A DNA stretch of 64,000 nt from NCBI GenBank assembly GCA_942492965.1, contig OW818656.1:930001-994000 (forward strand). Direction: 5' to 3'. Under the pieces are notes generated by a model, which saw only the letters and a list, made by a program, of their open reading frames with translations, ran no database searches and was not told the DNA's origin. Shown piece after piece: positions 52,874 to 61,185 of this stretch; position 1 is the stretch's first letter; every line of letters starts with the position of its first letter. The position numbers were made by a program, and so were the translations under genes. The stretch comes from Sphingosinicella sp942492965. GTDB lineage: Bacteria; Pseudomonadota; Alphaproteobacteria; Sphingomonadales; Sphingomonadaceae.

Positions 52874-54967
52874 ATGAGTTTTCGTGGAAATTTCGGATCC
52901 GGCGCTTCCGCGTTCGCCATGGTCGCCGTTGCATTGGCGGCGGGGCCAGCTTGGGCACAGGCGCAGGTGGATGAAGAGATCATCGTCTTCGGCAAGTCGT
53001 CTTCGCAGACGACGCTCGATATCCCGCAGACAGTGAACGTGTTCCGGCAGGAAATGATCGAGCAGGTTGGGGCCACGCGCCTCGGCGACGTGCTGCGTTT
53101 CGTTCCGGGCGCGAGCTCGAACGGTTCGGAGCTGGACGCGTTCGGCGACAGTTATCTCATGCGCGGCTTCGAGGCCGACAGCACGATCAACGGCATTCGC
53201 ACCGATCGCATGAACCACGCGCGCGACTCGGTGAGCATCGAGCGCGTTGAAATCCTGAAGGGTCCGGCCTCTGTTCTGTACGGCCAGCTGCAACCCGGCG
53301 CGGTCGTCAACGTCGTTACCAAGGAACCGCTGCGCGATCTGGCGTTCAAGGTTACCGGAGAAGCGGGACGTTTTGATTTCTATCGCGGAACCGTCGATCT
53401 TTCGGTTCCTCTCACCGCAGACGGCTCGATCGCCACACGCATGATCGGTGCGTACGAGAATTCGGACTCGTTCATCGATTTCTGGGGCAAGGACCACCGC
53501 TTCTTCGCGCCGTCTCTGATGTTCCTGCCGAGCGACAACACCAAGATTTTGATCGAAGGCATGTACTCGCGTGACAAGTGGGACGCGTTCTACAACGGCG
53601 TACCTGCGGAAGGCACCGTGCTGCCCAATCCCAACGGTCCGCTGCCGCGTAGCCTCCACATCGCAGACCCGAGCTTCGACGGCACCATGCGCCGCACGAG
53701 CGAGATCAGCGCCAGGCTGGAGCACGACTTCACCCCGGATATCTCGTTCCGCCTTGCCGCGACATGGAACGATCGCGGCACCAATTATCAGGAGATATTC
53801 GGCGTTCTCGGCTGGGAAACAGACGCTGCGGACGGGTTGCTGATGCGCGCGCTTCTGGATAACGATGGTTCCGCCAGCACGTGGGATTTCCACGCCGATG
53901 TCGGTTTCCGGTTCGATACCGGCAGCATCGGCCATGAACTGACGATCGGCGCTGAGTACGGTATCGACAAGTCATACGGCATCGATCGGGTCGGCCTCGT
54001 CGAAAGCCTCGATCTCTACAATCCGGTCTACAGCCTGGAAACGCAACCGCCGGTCCTTGTCCCGCTTTACACAAACCGGACGTGGAACGACGTGGACCGC
54101 ATGGGTCTGTTCATTCAGGAGAGGATGCGGATCACCGACGATCTGCGCCTCATCGCCGGTTTGCGCTATTCCACCGTCGATCAGCGTCAGCGATTCATGC
54201 GGAGCGGCCCCGCCACGCTGACGAATGTGGAAACGGATTCATGGACGCATCAGATCGGCGTTCTCTACAGCCCCGTTCCCACGGTGTCATTGTTCGCCAG
54301 CCGTTCCACGTCCTTTGTTCCGGTTCTTATGAACAATTCGGACGGAACGCCGCTCGCACCTGAAACCGGCACGCAGTATGAAGCCGGCGCGAAGGTAACA
54401 TTCCTTGACGGGACGATGAACGGCAGCATCTCTTTGTTCCACCTCACACGCGGCAACGTCGCCGTTTCGGATCGTGACAACCCTGCTTTCTTCCTCACGA
54501 TCGGCGAGCAGGTGGCCAAGGGTGTCGAGCTCTCGGTTGACGGAAAGATCACGCCGAACTGGTCGATCTATGCCGGCTATGCCTACACGGATGCTGAAAC
54601 GACCAAGGATACGCAGGCCGTTGGTGAAACGAACCGTGAAGGCTATCGCCTGCGCGGCGTCGCAAAGAACACCTTTGTGTTCAATACCAACTACGAGATT
54701 GTCGATGGCGCGCTCGCCGGCTTCAACCTCGGCGGCAGCGTAAATTATGTCGGCAAGCGCGCAGGGGACATTGACGAGACGTTCAACCTGCCGAGCTACT
54801 GGCGTGTCGATGCCCTCGCGGGATACAAGATCAACGATCGTATCGCGCTCAGGCTCAACATCGACAATGTACTCAATGACAAGATCTACTCGGTCGCCTG
54901 GAGTGCGTACGAGGTTTGGCCGTCGGCACCGCGCACCTACCGCGCGACGATTGCGTTCGCTCTCTGA
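52874..54967 (+). CDS. TonB-dependent receptor, siderophore-receptor-like
   Basis: A 697-residue outer-membrane receptor with a signal peptide ending PAWAQ, a TonB box DEEIIVFGKSS, then a plug of the ferric-siderophore type (TLDIPQTVNVFRQEMIE, VLRFVPGASSNGS, YLMRGFEADSTINGIRTDR, VEILKGPASVLYGQLQPGAV) and a barrel ending in TIAFAL. The plug motifs (YLMRGF, LKGPASVLYG) are those of FpvA/FhuA-like siderophore receptors and differ from the VLRGPQGTLFGRN type of the other three receptors in this window. GGGGGAACC precedes the ATG at 52874. It lies between the secreted serine hydrolase and the acylase, so it is probably the outer-membrane entry for the peptide substrate. Confidence 0.92.
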   Translation: MSFRGNFGSGASAFAMVAVALAAGPAWAQAQVDEEIIVFGKSSSQTTLDIPQTVNVFRQEMIEQVGATRLGDVLRFVPGASSNGSELDAFGDSYLMRGFEADSTINGIRTDRMNHARDSVSIERVEILKGPASVLYGQLQPGAVVNVVTKEPLRDLAFKVTGEAGRFDFYRGTVDLSVPLTADGSIATRMIGAYENSDSFIDFWGKDHRFFAPSLMFLPSDNTKILIEGMYSRDKWDAFYNGVPAEGTVLPNPNGPLPRSLHIADPSFDGTMRRTSEISARLEHDFTPDISFRLAATWNDRGTNYQEIFGVLGWETDAADGLLMRALLDNDGSASTWDFHADVGFRFDTGSIGHELTIGAEYGIDKSYGIDRVGLVESLDLYNPVYSLETQPPVLVPLYTNRTWNDVDRMGLFIQERMRITDDLRLIAGLRYSTVDQRQRFMRSGPATLTNVETDSWTHQIGVLYSPVPTVSLFASRSTSFVPVLMNNSDGTPLAPETGTQYEAGAKVTFLDGTMNGSISLFHLTRGNVAVSDRDNPAFFLTIGEQVAKGVELSVDGKITPNWSIYAGYAYTDAETTKDTQAVGETNREGYRLRGVAKNTFVFNTNYEIVDGALAGFNLGGSVNYVGKRAGDIDETFNLPSYWRVDALAGYKINDRIALRLNIDNVLNDKIYSVAWSAYEVWPSAPRTYRATIAFAL

Positions 54968-54990
54968 TCCGTGCTGAAATCGGTGCCCCC

Positions 54991-55020
54991 TCCCCTCCCG
55001 CTCTTTGGGATGGGAGGGGA
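54991..55020. terminator. GC-rich hairpin between receptor and acylase genes
   Basis: TCCCCTCCC at 54991-54999 and GGGAGGGGA at 55012-55020 form a 9-bp stem with a 12-base loop. There is no T-run after it, so it may attenuate or stabilise the transcript rather than end it. Similar C/G-tract hairpins are a common intergenic element in sphingomonads (recalled, not checked). Confidence 0.5.
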
Positions 55021-55047
55021 AGCCGTATCGGGAGCCTCGCCAGCATT

Positions 55048-57312
55048 ATGATCCGCCGTCTTTCGCTCGTTGCAGGCACGATACTCGCGGCACAGGCCAT
55101 GCCCGCACACGGCGAGATCGCGGGCGTGGAGATCCTACGGACAGTGCACGGTGTGGCCCATGTCACCGCGAACAACTATCGCAAGCTCGGGTTCGGCATC
55201 GGCTACGCCTACACGTCCGACAATGCCTGCCTCCTCGCCGAACAGGTCGTAACCGTAAACGGCGAGCGGTCCCTCTACTTTGGCGGCGAGGGCAAGACTC
55301 TGCTCGGCGTCGAGACATTTTCGAATCTCACCAGCGATATCTTCCATCGCGCCTATTTCGACGATGCGGCGCTCGCGGCGGCCCACCGTAAAACGTCCAC
55401 GCGCGCGCAGGCTCTGCTGAAGGGTTTCGTCGAAGGCTATAATCATCACTTGCGCGTCTCAGATCGCGGGAATGCCGAAACACGCTGCCGGAACGCCCCC
55501 TGGGTGCGGCAGATGACCATGCGCGACATGTACCGCATGATTGAATCGAGCGCGCTGCTGGCCAGTGGCGCTGTGCTTGCGGAGGGTTTCGCAGAGGCCG
55601 GCCGCTTGGCTCCCACGGACAAGGTGGCGCCGCAACCCGCGCCGGGGGGCTTTGGCCTCGGCAGCAACGGCATGGCGTTCGGAGGGGAGGCGACGGTGAG
55701 CGGCCGTGGCCTCGTGATCGCGAATCCGCATTTTCCGTGGCACGGCATCAACCGTTTCTACCAGATCCATGCAACGATCCCCGGCAGGATCGATGTCATG
55801 GGTGTGATGCTCCCGCCCCTGCCGGTCGTGGCCATGGGTTTCACAAGCGATGTGGCGTGGACGCATACGGTATCAACCGCGGCACGTTTCACGCTTTCGG
55901 AGCTCACGCTCGCGCCGGGTAAGCCTGACACCTATCTTGTGGACGGCAAGGAACGCCGCTTGAAAGCGCGCACGATCGAAATTCCAACGCGCGCGGCCGA
56001 CGGGACAATCACGCCATATCGCCATGTGGTTCACGAATCCGTTTTCGGCCCGATCGTTTCCCTGTCGAACGCGGGCCTCGGCAGGTCGAAAGCGCGTGCT
56101 TACGCCCTGCAGGACGCCAACCGCCTGAATGTCGATGCGATCGAGACCTGGCTGCAAATAGCGGAGAGTCGGTCCGTCGCTGCGTTGAAACCCGTACTCT
56201 CGGGCAAGCGCGGGATCCCGTGGGTCAACACCATTGCGGCGGATCGGGAAGGCAAGGCGCTCTATGCCGATATCGCGCGCGTTCCCAACGTTGATGCGAA
56301 CATGCAGGCGCGGTGCAAGCCCTCGGAAGCTGCCGCCGCGCTGGCGCCGAAGCTGCAAGTCCTGCGTGGCGATACACTGTCATGCAGGTGGTCGGGTTTT
56401 CTGCCGGCAGAACGGATGCGCGCCAGCATCCGCAGCGACTATGTTTCCAATAGCAACGACAGCTACTGGCTGGTGCACGCCGAAGACAGGCTGCAGCCGC
56501 TGGACCCGATTCTGGGTCCGGCAGCCATCCCGCAGCGCTTCCGGACGCGTGAGGCGCTGACGCAGATCGACCTCGCGCTCAAGAACGGCCGCAGGTTCGA
56601 TCACAAAGCCGGCTTCGATCTCATCCTGTCCAATCGCAACTATTCGGGATTGCTGATGGCCGACGATGTCGTCCGTATGTGCGGTTTGCCGGGTGTCCCG
56701 TCCGATCTGGGCGCGCCATGCCGTGTCCTCGCCGCGTGGGACCGCCACAGCAATCTCGGCAGCCGGGGGGCGCTGCTGTTTCGAGAGTTCTGGAACCGGG
56801 CGCGACATGTTCCAGACGTGTTTGCGGTACCCTTCGATCCTGCCGATCCGCTTCATACCCCGCGAACGCTGGCGATCGACAATCCCGCTGTGCGGCAGGC
56901 ACTCGTTGAAGCACTTCGGGAGTCCGTGGCGGCGATGGCCGCGCTGGAGCTTCCCCCAAACGCATCCATTGCCGAGGGCCAGCGCACGCTTCTGAACGGC
57001 AAATTCCACTCTGTTTCGGGCGGAGACTGGCATGACGGCGTTCTCAATCTGAACCTCACCCGCCCGGTGAAGGGCATCGGCTACGAACCCTTCGATGGCG
57101 CGAGCTACATCGCCGTCATGGGCTTCGAAGACAGTGGTCCGGTAGCGGAGGGCATCCTCGTTTACGGCCAGTCCAGCGATCCCGGTTCACGCTGGTATTA
57201 CGATCAGATCGACCTCTATGCCGAAAACGGCCGGTATCGCCTTCCATTCTCCCGGCAGGAGATCGAGGTCGACCCCGGCTTCCATCGCCAACCGATCCCC
57301 TCAGGCAAATAG
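55048..57312 (+). CDS. Penicillin/AHL-acylase-family Ntn hydrolase, exported
   Basis: A 754-residue precursor of the penicillin amidase family, which includes PvdQ and other acyl-homoserine-lactone acylases. A signal peptide ends PAHG. The alpha chain runs to the self-cleavage site GFGLGSNGMAF, where S206 would become the N-terminal nucleophile. IANPHFPWHG, PPLPVVAMGFTSDVAWTHTV and YVSNSNDSYWLVHA are typical beta-chain signatures. The canonical motif is GSNAW/SNxW; here it is GSNGMAF, a variant. The enzyme removes fatty or aryl acyl groups from amides in the periplasm; PvdQ trims the acyl tail of a pyoverdine precursor. It follows the siderophore-type receptor by 80 bp and probably deacylates the imported compound. 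Confidence 0.9.
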   Translation: MIRRLSLVAGTILAAQAMPAHGEIAGVEILRTVHGVAHVTANNYRKLGFGIGYAYTSDNACLLAEQVVTVNGERSLYFGGEGKTLLGVETFSNLTSDIFHRAYFDDAALAAAHRKTSTRAQALLKGFVEGYNHHLRVSDRGNAETRCRNAPWVRQMTMRDMYRMIESSALLASGAVLAEGFAEAGRLAPTDKVAPQPAPGGFGLGSNGMAFGGEATVSGRGLVIANPHFPWHGINRFYQIHATIPGRIDVMGVMLPPLPVVAMGFTSDVAWTHTVSTAARFTLSELTLAPGKPDTYLVDGKERRLKARTIEIPTRAADGTITPYRHVVHESVFGPIVSLSNAGLGRSKARAYALQDANRLNVDAIETWLQIAESRSVAALKPVLSGKRGIPWVNTIAADREGKALYADIARVPNVDANMQARCKPSEAAAALAPKLQVLRGDTLSCRWSGFLPAERMRASIRSDYVSNSNDSYWLVHAEDRLQPLDPILGPAAIPQRFRTREALTQIDLALKNGRRFDHKAGFDLILSNRNYSGLLMADDVVRMCGLPGVPSDLGAPCRVLAAWDRHSNLGSRGALLFREFWNRARHVPDVFAVPFDPADPLHTPRTLAIDNPAVRQALVEALRESVAAMAALELPPNASIAEGQRTLLNGKFHSVSGGDWHDGVLNLNLTRPVKGIGYEPFDGASYIAVMGFEDSGPVAEGILVYGQSSDPGSRWYYDQIDLYAENGRYRLPFSRQEIEVDPGFHRQPIPSGK

Positions 57313-57320
57313 GTTCCTCA

Positions 57321-58304
57321 GTGCTGCGTCTGCTTTCCGCACAAGTTGTCCAGGGCCTCCTGGATGTCCCGACCTGTCTTTCGCTCGTCGAAGACGCCAT
57401 GATCGCAACGTCGGCGGGCGATACTGTTCAGCCGCCGCGGTGGATGTTGTCCCTGCCCACGGCGCCCCATGCCGTGCTCGGCATGATGCCCGGCCTGCTT
57501 CCGAGCCTCGATCTGTTCGGCGCCAAGGTCACCGCCGTATATCCGGAAAACCATCAGCTGGGCCTTGCGTCTCACCAGTCGCTGATACTGTTGTTCGAAA
57601 AACAGCACGGTGCCCCCGTCGCGCTGGTGGACGGCGCGGAAGTGACCGCGGCGCGCACCGCTGCCGCCAGCGCCGTGGCGACGAGGGCTTTGGCGCGCGC
57701 CGACGCGCACGATCTCGCGATCCTTGGATACGGCGTACAGGCGGCGCGCCATATCGATGCGATCCGGCATGTCCGGTCGATCCGCCGTGTGCGCGTGTGG
57801 GGCCGCTCGCCCGAGCAGGCCGAGGCATTCGCCGATCAGCAGCGCAAACTGACCGGCCTTGAGGTGATCGCTATGCCCAGCGCGCGATCCGCTGTCGAAG
57901 ACGCGCACATCATCTGTACCGTCAGCGCCGCACGCACGCCGATCCTGTTTTCAGACTGGGTGTCGCCGGGCACACATATCAACATAGTGGGATCAAGCTC
58001 GATGGATGCCATAGAGGTCGCGCCCGAGCTTGTCGCCCACGCGCGGGTGTTCGTCGATTCTCTCGAAGCCGCAATGGCGCTCGGAGGCGAACTCAATCAG
58101 GCAATCGAACTGGGTTTCATGGCCAAAGGTGATATCGCCGGAGAAATCGGCGCGGTTCTTGCCGGCCATGTGGAAGGGCGCCGCGACGCGAGCGAGATTA
58201 CGGCCTACAAATCGGTGGGCATCCCCGCCCAGGATCTTGCCTGCGCCAATTACCTGTGCGCCGAGGCCGCACGGCGGAAACTCGGAGCGGAGGTTCCATG
58301 GTAG
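57321..58304 (+). CDS. Ornithine cyclodeaminase/mu-crystallin family protein
   Basis: A 327-residue NAD(P)-dependent enzyme of the OCD family: N-terminal dimer domain (PTAPHAVLGMMPGL, FGAKVTAVYPENH), then a Rossmann domain with LAILGYGVQAARHIDAI and VWGRSPEQAEAFA, and the SVGIPAQDLACA end. Members cyclise ornithine or deaminate it, oxidise or reduce imino acids and N-carboxyalkyl amino acids, or act like EutC in hydroxyectoine use. The start is a GTG, 8 bp after the acylase stop. Its stop overlaps the dehydratase gene by seven bases; the same OCD-plus-dehydratase pair occurs in eut operons. Confidence 0.88.
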   Translation: MLRLLSAQVVQGLLDVPTCLSLVEDAMIATSAGDTVQPPRWMLSLPTAPHAVLGMMPGLLPSLDLFGAKVTAVYPENHQLGLASHQSLILLFEKQHGAPVALVDGAEVTAARTAAASAVATRALARADAHDLAILGYGVQAARHIDAIRHVRSIRRVRVWGRSPEQAEAFADQQRKLTGLEVIAMPSARSAVEDAHIICTVSAARTPILFSDWVSPGTHINIVGSSSMDAIEVAPELVAHARVFVDSLEAAMALGGELNQAIELGFMAKGDIAGEIGAVLAGHVEGRRDASEITAYKSVGIPAQDLACANYLCAEAARRKLGAEVPW

Positions 58305-59254
58305 AGATGGCGAACACACTCGATATTCATGCCGCCCAGGCGTTTCTGGCGCCTTCTCTTCACCGCACCCCGCTCGTGCGGTCGGAAACACTATCGAACA
58401 TGGTCGGGCGTTCAGTTTATCTGAAACTCGAACTCTTCCAGAAAACAGGCTCCTACAAACCGCGCGGCATGTTGTGGGCCGTCCACACCCTGTCGGCGGA
58501 AGCGCGCGCACGCGGCGTCATCACGTTTTCAGCCGGCAATGCGGCGCAGGGCCTCGCGTGGGCAGGCGCACGGCTTGGCGTGAAAACCTATGTGGTGATG
58601 GCGGAAACCGCCAACCCCACCAAAGTGGCCGCGACAGAAGGCTACGGCGCCGAGGTGATCCTGCACGGCACACCCCCGGAGGCCGCTGTGTTCTGCAATG
58701 AACTTGCGGCACAGCGTGGTCTCACATTCATCTCTTCCTATGATGACGAAGCGTTGATGACGGGCCATGCATCACTCGGCATGGAAGTTCTTGAAGATCT
58801 GCCGGACGTCACCGACATTTTCATCGGCATCGGCGGCGGGGGTATGGCAGGCGGCGTGGTGCGCGCCGTTGAAGACGCGCGCAGCACTGTGCGTCTTCAT
58901 GGTGTGGAGCCGGAGGGGGCTGCGGCGATGAGTCAAAGCCTTGCGCGCGGCATGGCGGTACGGCTGGACCGCGTATCGACGGTGGCGGACGGTCTTGCGG
59001 CACCCGGCGCGGGCGCGCACTGCCTCGAACTCGTTCGCAGGCGTTTCGAAGGCGTGAGCACGATCGGTGACGAGGATATCCTCGCTGCCATGCGCCTGCT
59101 CATGCAGCGCTGCAAGGTGATGGCGGAACCGGCGGGAGCCGCCGCGCTTGCCGGGCTTCTCGCACATGCCCGCACAGGCGCGCTCGGCGAAACGGTCGTC
59201 TGCATCGTGTCCGGTGGGAACCTCGATCTCGCCCTTCTCAAGCAGTGGCTTTGA
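58298..59254 (+). CDS. Threonine/serine dehydratase-like PLP enzyme, second copy
   Basis: A 318-residue fold-type II enzyme, the same length as the copy at 34.5 kb. PLP Lys is K54 in KTGSYKPRGML; FSAGNAAQGLAWA replaces the usual SSGNHAQ (His becomes Ala after the Asn), and the phosphate loop is GIGGGGMAGG. The changed SGNH loop suggests a different substrate from ordinary threonine dehydratase. The ATG at 58298 follows GGAGGTTCC and lies inside the end of the cyclodeaminase-family gene, so they are coupled. The pair may turn a diamino or hydroxy acid into a keto acid. Confidence 0.88.
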   Translation: MVEMANTLDIHAAQAFLAPSLHRTPLVRSETLSNMVGRSVYLKLELFQKTGSYKPRGMLWAVHTLSAEARARGVITFSAGNAAQGLAWAGARLGVKTYVVMAETANPTKVAATEGYGAEVILHGTPPEAAVFCNELAAQRGLTFISSYDDEALMTGHASLGMEVLEDLPDVTDIFIGIGGGGMAGGVVRAVEDARSTVRLHGVEPEGAAAMSQSLARGMAVRLDRVSTVADGLAAPGAGAHCLELVRRRFEGVSTIGDEDILAAMRLLMQRCKVMAEPAGAAALAGLLAHARTGALGETVVCIVSGGNLDLALLKQWL

Positions 59255-59263
59255 GCACACGAT

Positions 59264-60262
59264 CTACACGTCGACGAACTGCGTAAGCCCCGCCGCCAGC
59301 GCCTTCTCAAAAACATAGCCGGCGACCGCGAGATCCTGAAGCGAGATTCCCGAGCTGTCGTAGATCGTGATCGCATCGTCGCTGGACCGTCCTTGCGAAC
59401 GCCCATTGATCACTGCCCCGATCGCCGTCACGCGGTCGCGCGCTTCGGCTTCCGCCAGATACTGAAATTCTCCGATCGAAAAGGTCTGATCGAGCGTATC
59501 CGCGAAGAGTTCAGCACGCGCGGCAAGCGCCACGGGCAGCTCCTGCTTTCCAGGTCCATCGGCCCCCATCGCCGACACATGCGTGCCCGGTTTCACCCCG
59601 CATTCGGAAAACAGCGCCGCGCGCGACGCCGTCGCCGTCACCACGATATCCGCCTGTTCGAGCGCCATGTCTGTGGACGCAGTTTCCGCATCCAGTCCCG
59701 CTGCATTCAATCGCTGCGCGAGCGCCGCGGCCCTGCCGGTATCACGACCGCAAACAAAGACGCGCGAAAGAGATCTCACGCGCGAGATCGCGATCGCTTC
59801 ATGGAAGGCCTGATGCCCGGTCCCGAACACGGCAAGAACCGCCGCATCCTTCCGGGCAAGGAGGTCCACCGCAACGGCATCCGACGCTGCGGTTCGAAGC
59901 GCATTCAGATACGTCGCGGAAACAAGCGCCAGCGGGAAGCCCGTCGCATCATCCAGAAGCAGCGTTGTGGAGCCGTGGTTGGGAAGACCCCGATCCGTAT
60001 TGCCCGGCCAATAGCTGCCGACCTTAAGGCCGGGTAGCTGGCGACGGCCATCGTAACCGGATTTTACGCCAAACCGCGTGGCCTTGTCGCTGCCGTGCCC
60101 GCGTATCGATGGGAAGCCGATGGAAATTCCGCTGTCGAGATCGGCAAAGCATTGCCGAACCACCTCGATCGCCTCATCCTGGGAAAGCAGGCTGTGCGCG
60201 GTCGGTGCATCAACGATATGAATGGCAGGTCTCCCGAAACATGCACAAAGAGGAAACAACAC
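59264..60262 (-). CDS. Ornithine cyclodeaminase/mu-crystallin family protein, second copy
   Basis: A 332-residue OCD-family protein: IHIVDAPTAHSLLSQDEAIE at the front, TRFGVKSGYDGRRQLPGLKV for the active-site lysine region, LAVFGTGHQAFHEAI for NAD(P) binding, and SSGISLQDLAVAGYV at the end. It is clearly divergent from the copy at 57.3 kb, with a GTGHQ rather than GYGVQ dinucleotide loop. It is convergent with the dehydratase gene, 9 bp apart. A GTG at 60262 (or TTG at 60259) behind AGAGGAC is the likely start. It could act on a proline-like imine or an amino-acid dehydrogenation step. Confidence 0.85.
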   Translation of the reverse strand: MLFPLCACFGRPAIHIVDAPTAHSLLSQDEAIEVVRQCFADLDSGISIGFPSIRGHGSDKATRFGVKSGYDGRRQLPGLKVGSYWPGNTDRGLPNHGSTTLLLDDATGFPLALVSATYLNALRTAASDAVAVDLLARKDAAVLAVFGTGHQAFHEAIAISRVRSLSRVFVCGRDTGRAAALAQRLNAAGLDAETASTDMALEQADIVVTATASRAALFSECGVKPGTHVSAMGADGPGKQELPVALAARAELFADTLDQTFSIGEFQYLAEAEARDRVTAIGAVINGRSQGRSSDDAITIYDSSGISLQDLAVAGYVFEKALAAGLTQFVDV

Positions 60263-60864
60263 GTCCTCTAGCCTGCTTTAAGTTGAAAAAGTGGCGAACA
60301 AATCAGGCTTGCGCCGTTTTTTGTTCATGCACCTGAAAGTTCCGGCAGTGCCAACCGAACAGTTTCGACGACTGGCGATTGATGTCACAGCACGTGAATC
60401 GCTGGCACATCGTGCAGTGGGGTGCTCCGAAGAGACCGCTGGTGCCAGGAAAGGACTCGATAGTGAAATCTAGGACTTTGAAATATTGGGTGAAATTCTA
60501 AGTAAAATTTACGTGGCCCGAGTTGATGGCCCAATTCATGCCTGTTTTTGAGATGTCTCCAATGGTTCGAAAACTTATGGAGCCTTAAGAAGGCGAAGGT
60601 CCATAGAGTTGTGATTATGGGCGCTCACCTACGCTAATGCGCCTTTGTCATAATTTGCTGAGTATCAGGGTTTAAGCTGTGCCGCCGGAAAGGCTCCTGC
60701 GTTGACTTACGCTATTGTACCATCGGCGCTGCCGCCACAGCGACGGCGTCATCGCGGGCCTCGACCAAAAGGAACATGCAGATAAACAATTATGGCCGCG
60801 TGACTCAGATCAGATGGCTCCGCCAATTCCGAAGGGGGCTCACTGAGATTTTATGCTGCCATAT
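60263..60864. other. 602-bp AT-richer stretch without a convincing gene
   Basis: The base composition drops to a clearly lower GC level than the cluster before it. Several short frames exist but none has family features or a good start. It marks the border between the catabolic cluster and the Rhs region and may hold remnants of older Rhs tails or insertions. Confidence 0.5.
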
Positions 60865-61185
60865 CTAATGGTGGCCGCACCGGGGGCATCTGCGCGATAT
60901 CCAAAGAGGTCCAATCGTAAACAAATTGCTCGATACACTGTCCCCTTTGGCCCAGCCAAGAAGTCCGCATTGTGGGCAATATTCGCTGTAAAAACCTATG
61001 CCTGATAAAAATATTGGCATTCCCATTAGCAAGAATTTTTGTATTCCCATTAGTGGGAATGTGGACCCGAAAAAATGAAGCGCCAGACCTGCAACAATAG
61101 CATTAAATAACCATGCCCAGAGGCGAATTTGCATCCACAAGCGTGGCGGAATAGAGTGATTTTGGAGCAGAAGTTTCATGGACAT
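60865..61185 (-). CDS. Small membrane protein with zinc-ribbon-like Cys pairs (candidate immunity protein)
   Basis: A 106-residue protein with two hydrophobic segments (WLFNAIVAGLALHFF and FLLMGMPIFLSGIGFY) followed by CPQCG and a C-terminal CPRCGHH pair, which suggests a small metal-binding knuckle. I do not recognise a named family. The start (ATG at 61185, with a second ATG six bases on) overlaps the stop of the orphan Rhs-tail fragment, which is the arrangement expected for an Rhs toxin tip and its immunity gene. Low GC fits the surrounding Rhs tail region. The function is inferred from position only. Confidence 0.6.
   Translation of the reverse strand: MSMKLLLQNHSIPPRLWMQIRLWAWLFNAIVAGLALHFFGSTFPLMGIQKFLLMGMPIFLSGIGFYSEYCPQCGLLGWAKGDSVSSNLFTIGPLWISRRCPRCGHH

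Noticed and set aside
38727..54967. Lasso-peptide isopeptidase cluster
   Set aside because: An S9 peptidase with a TonB receptor is suggestive, but no precursor peptide, maturation genes or FecI/FecR regulators are present, and peptidase and receptor are 12 kb apart.
34468..59254. A true ectoine/hydroxyectoine operon
   Set aside because: No ehuABCD, teaABC or uehABC transporter, no EnuR-type regulator and no clear EutE; only fold-level counterparts. Kept as a comparison, not as an annotation.
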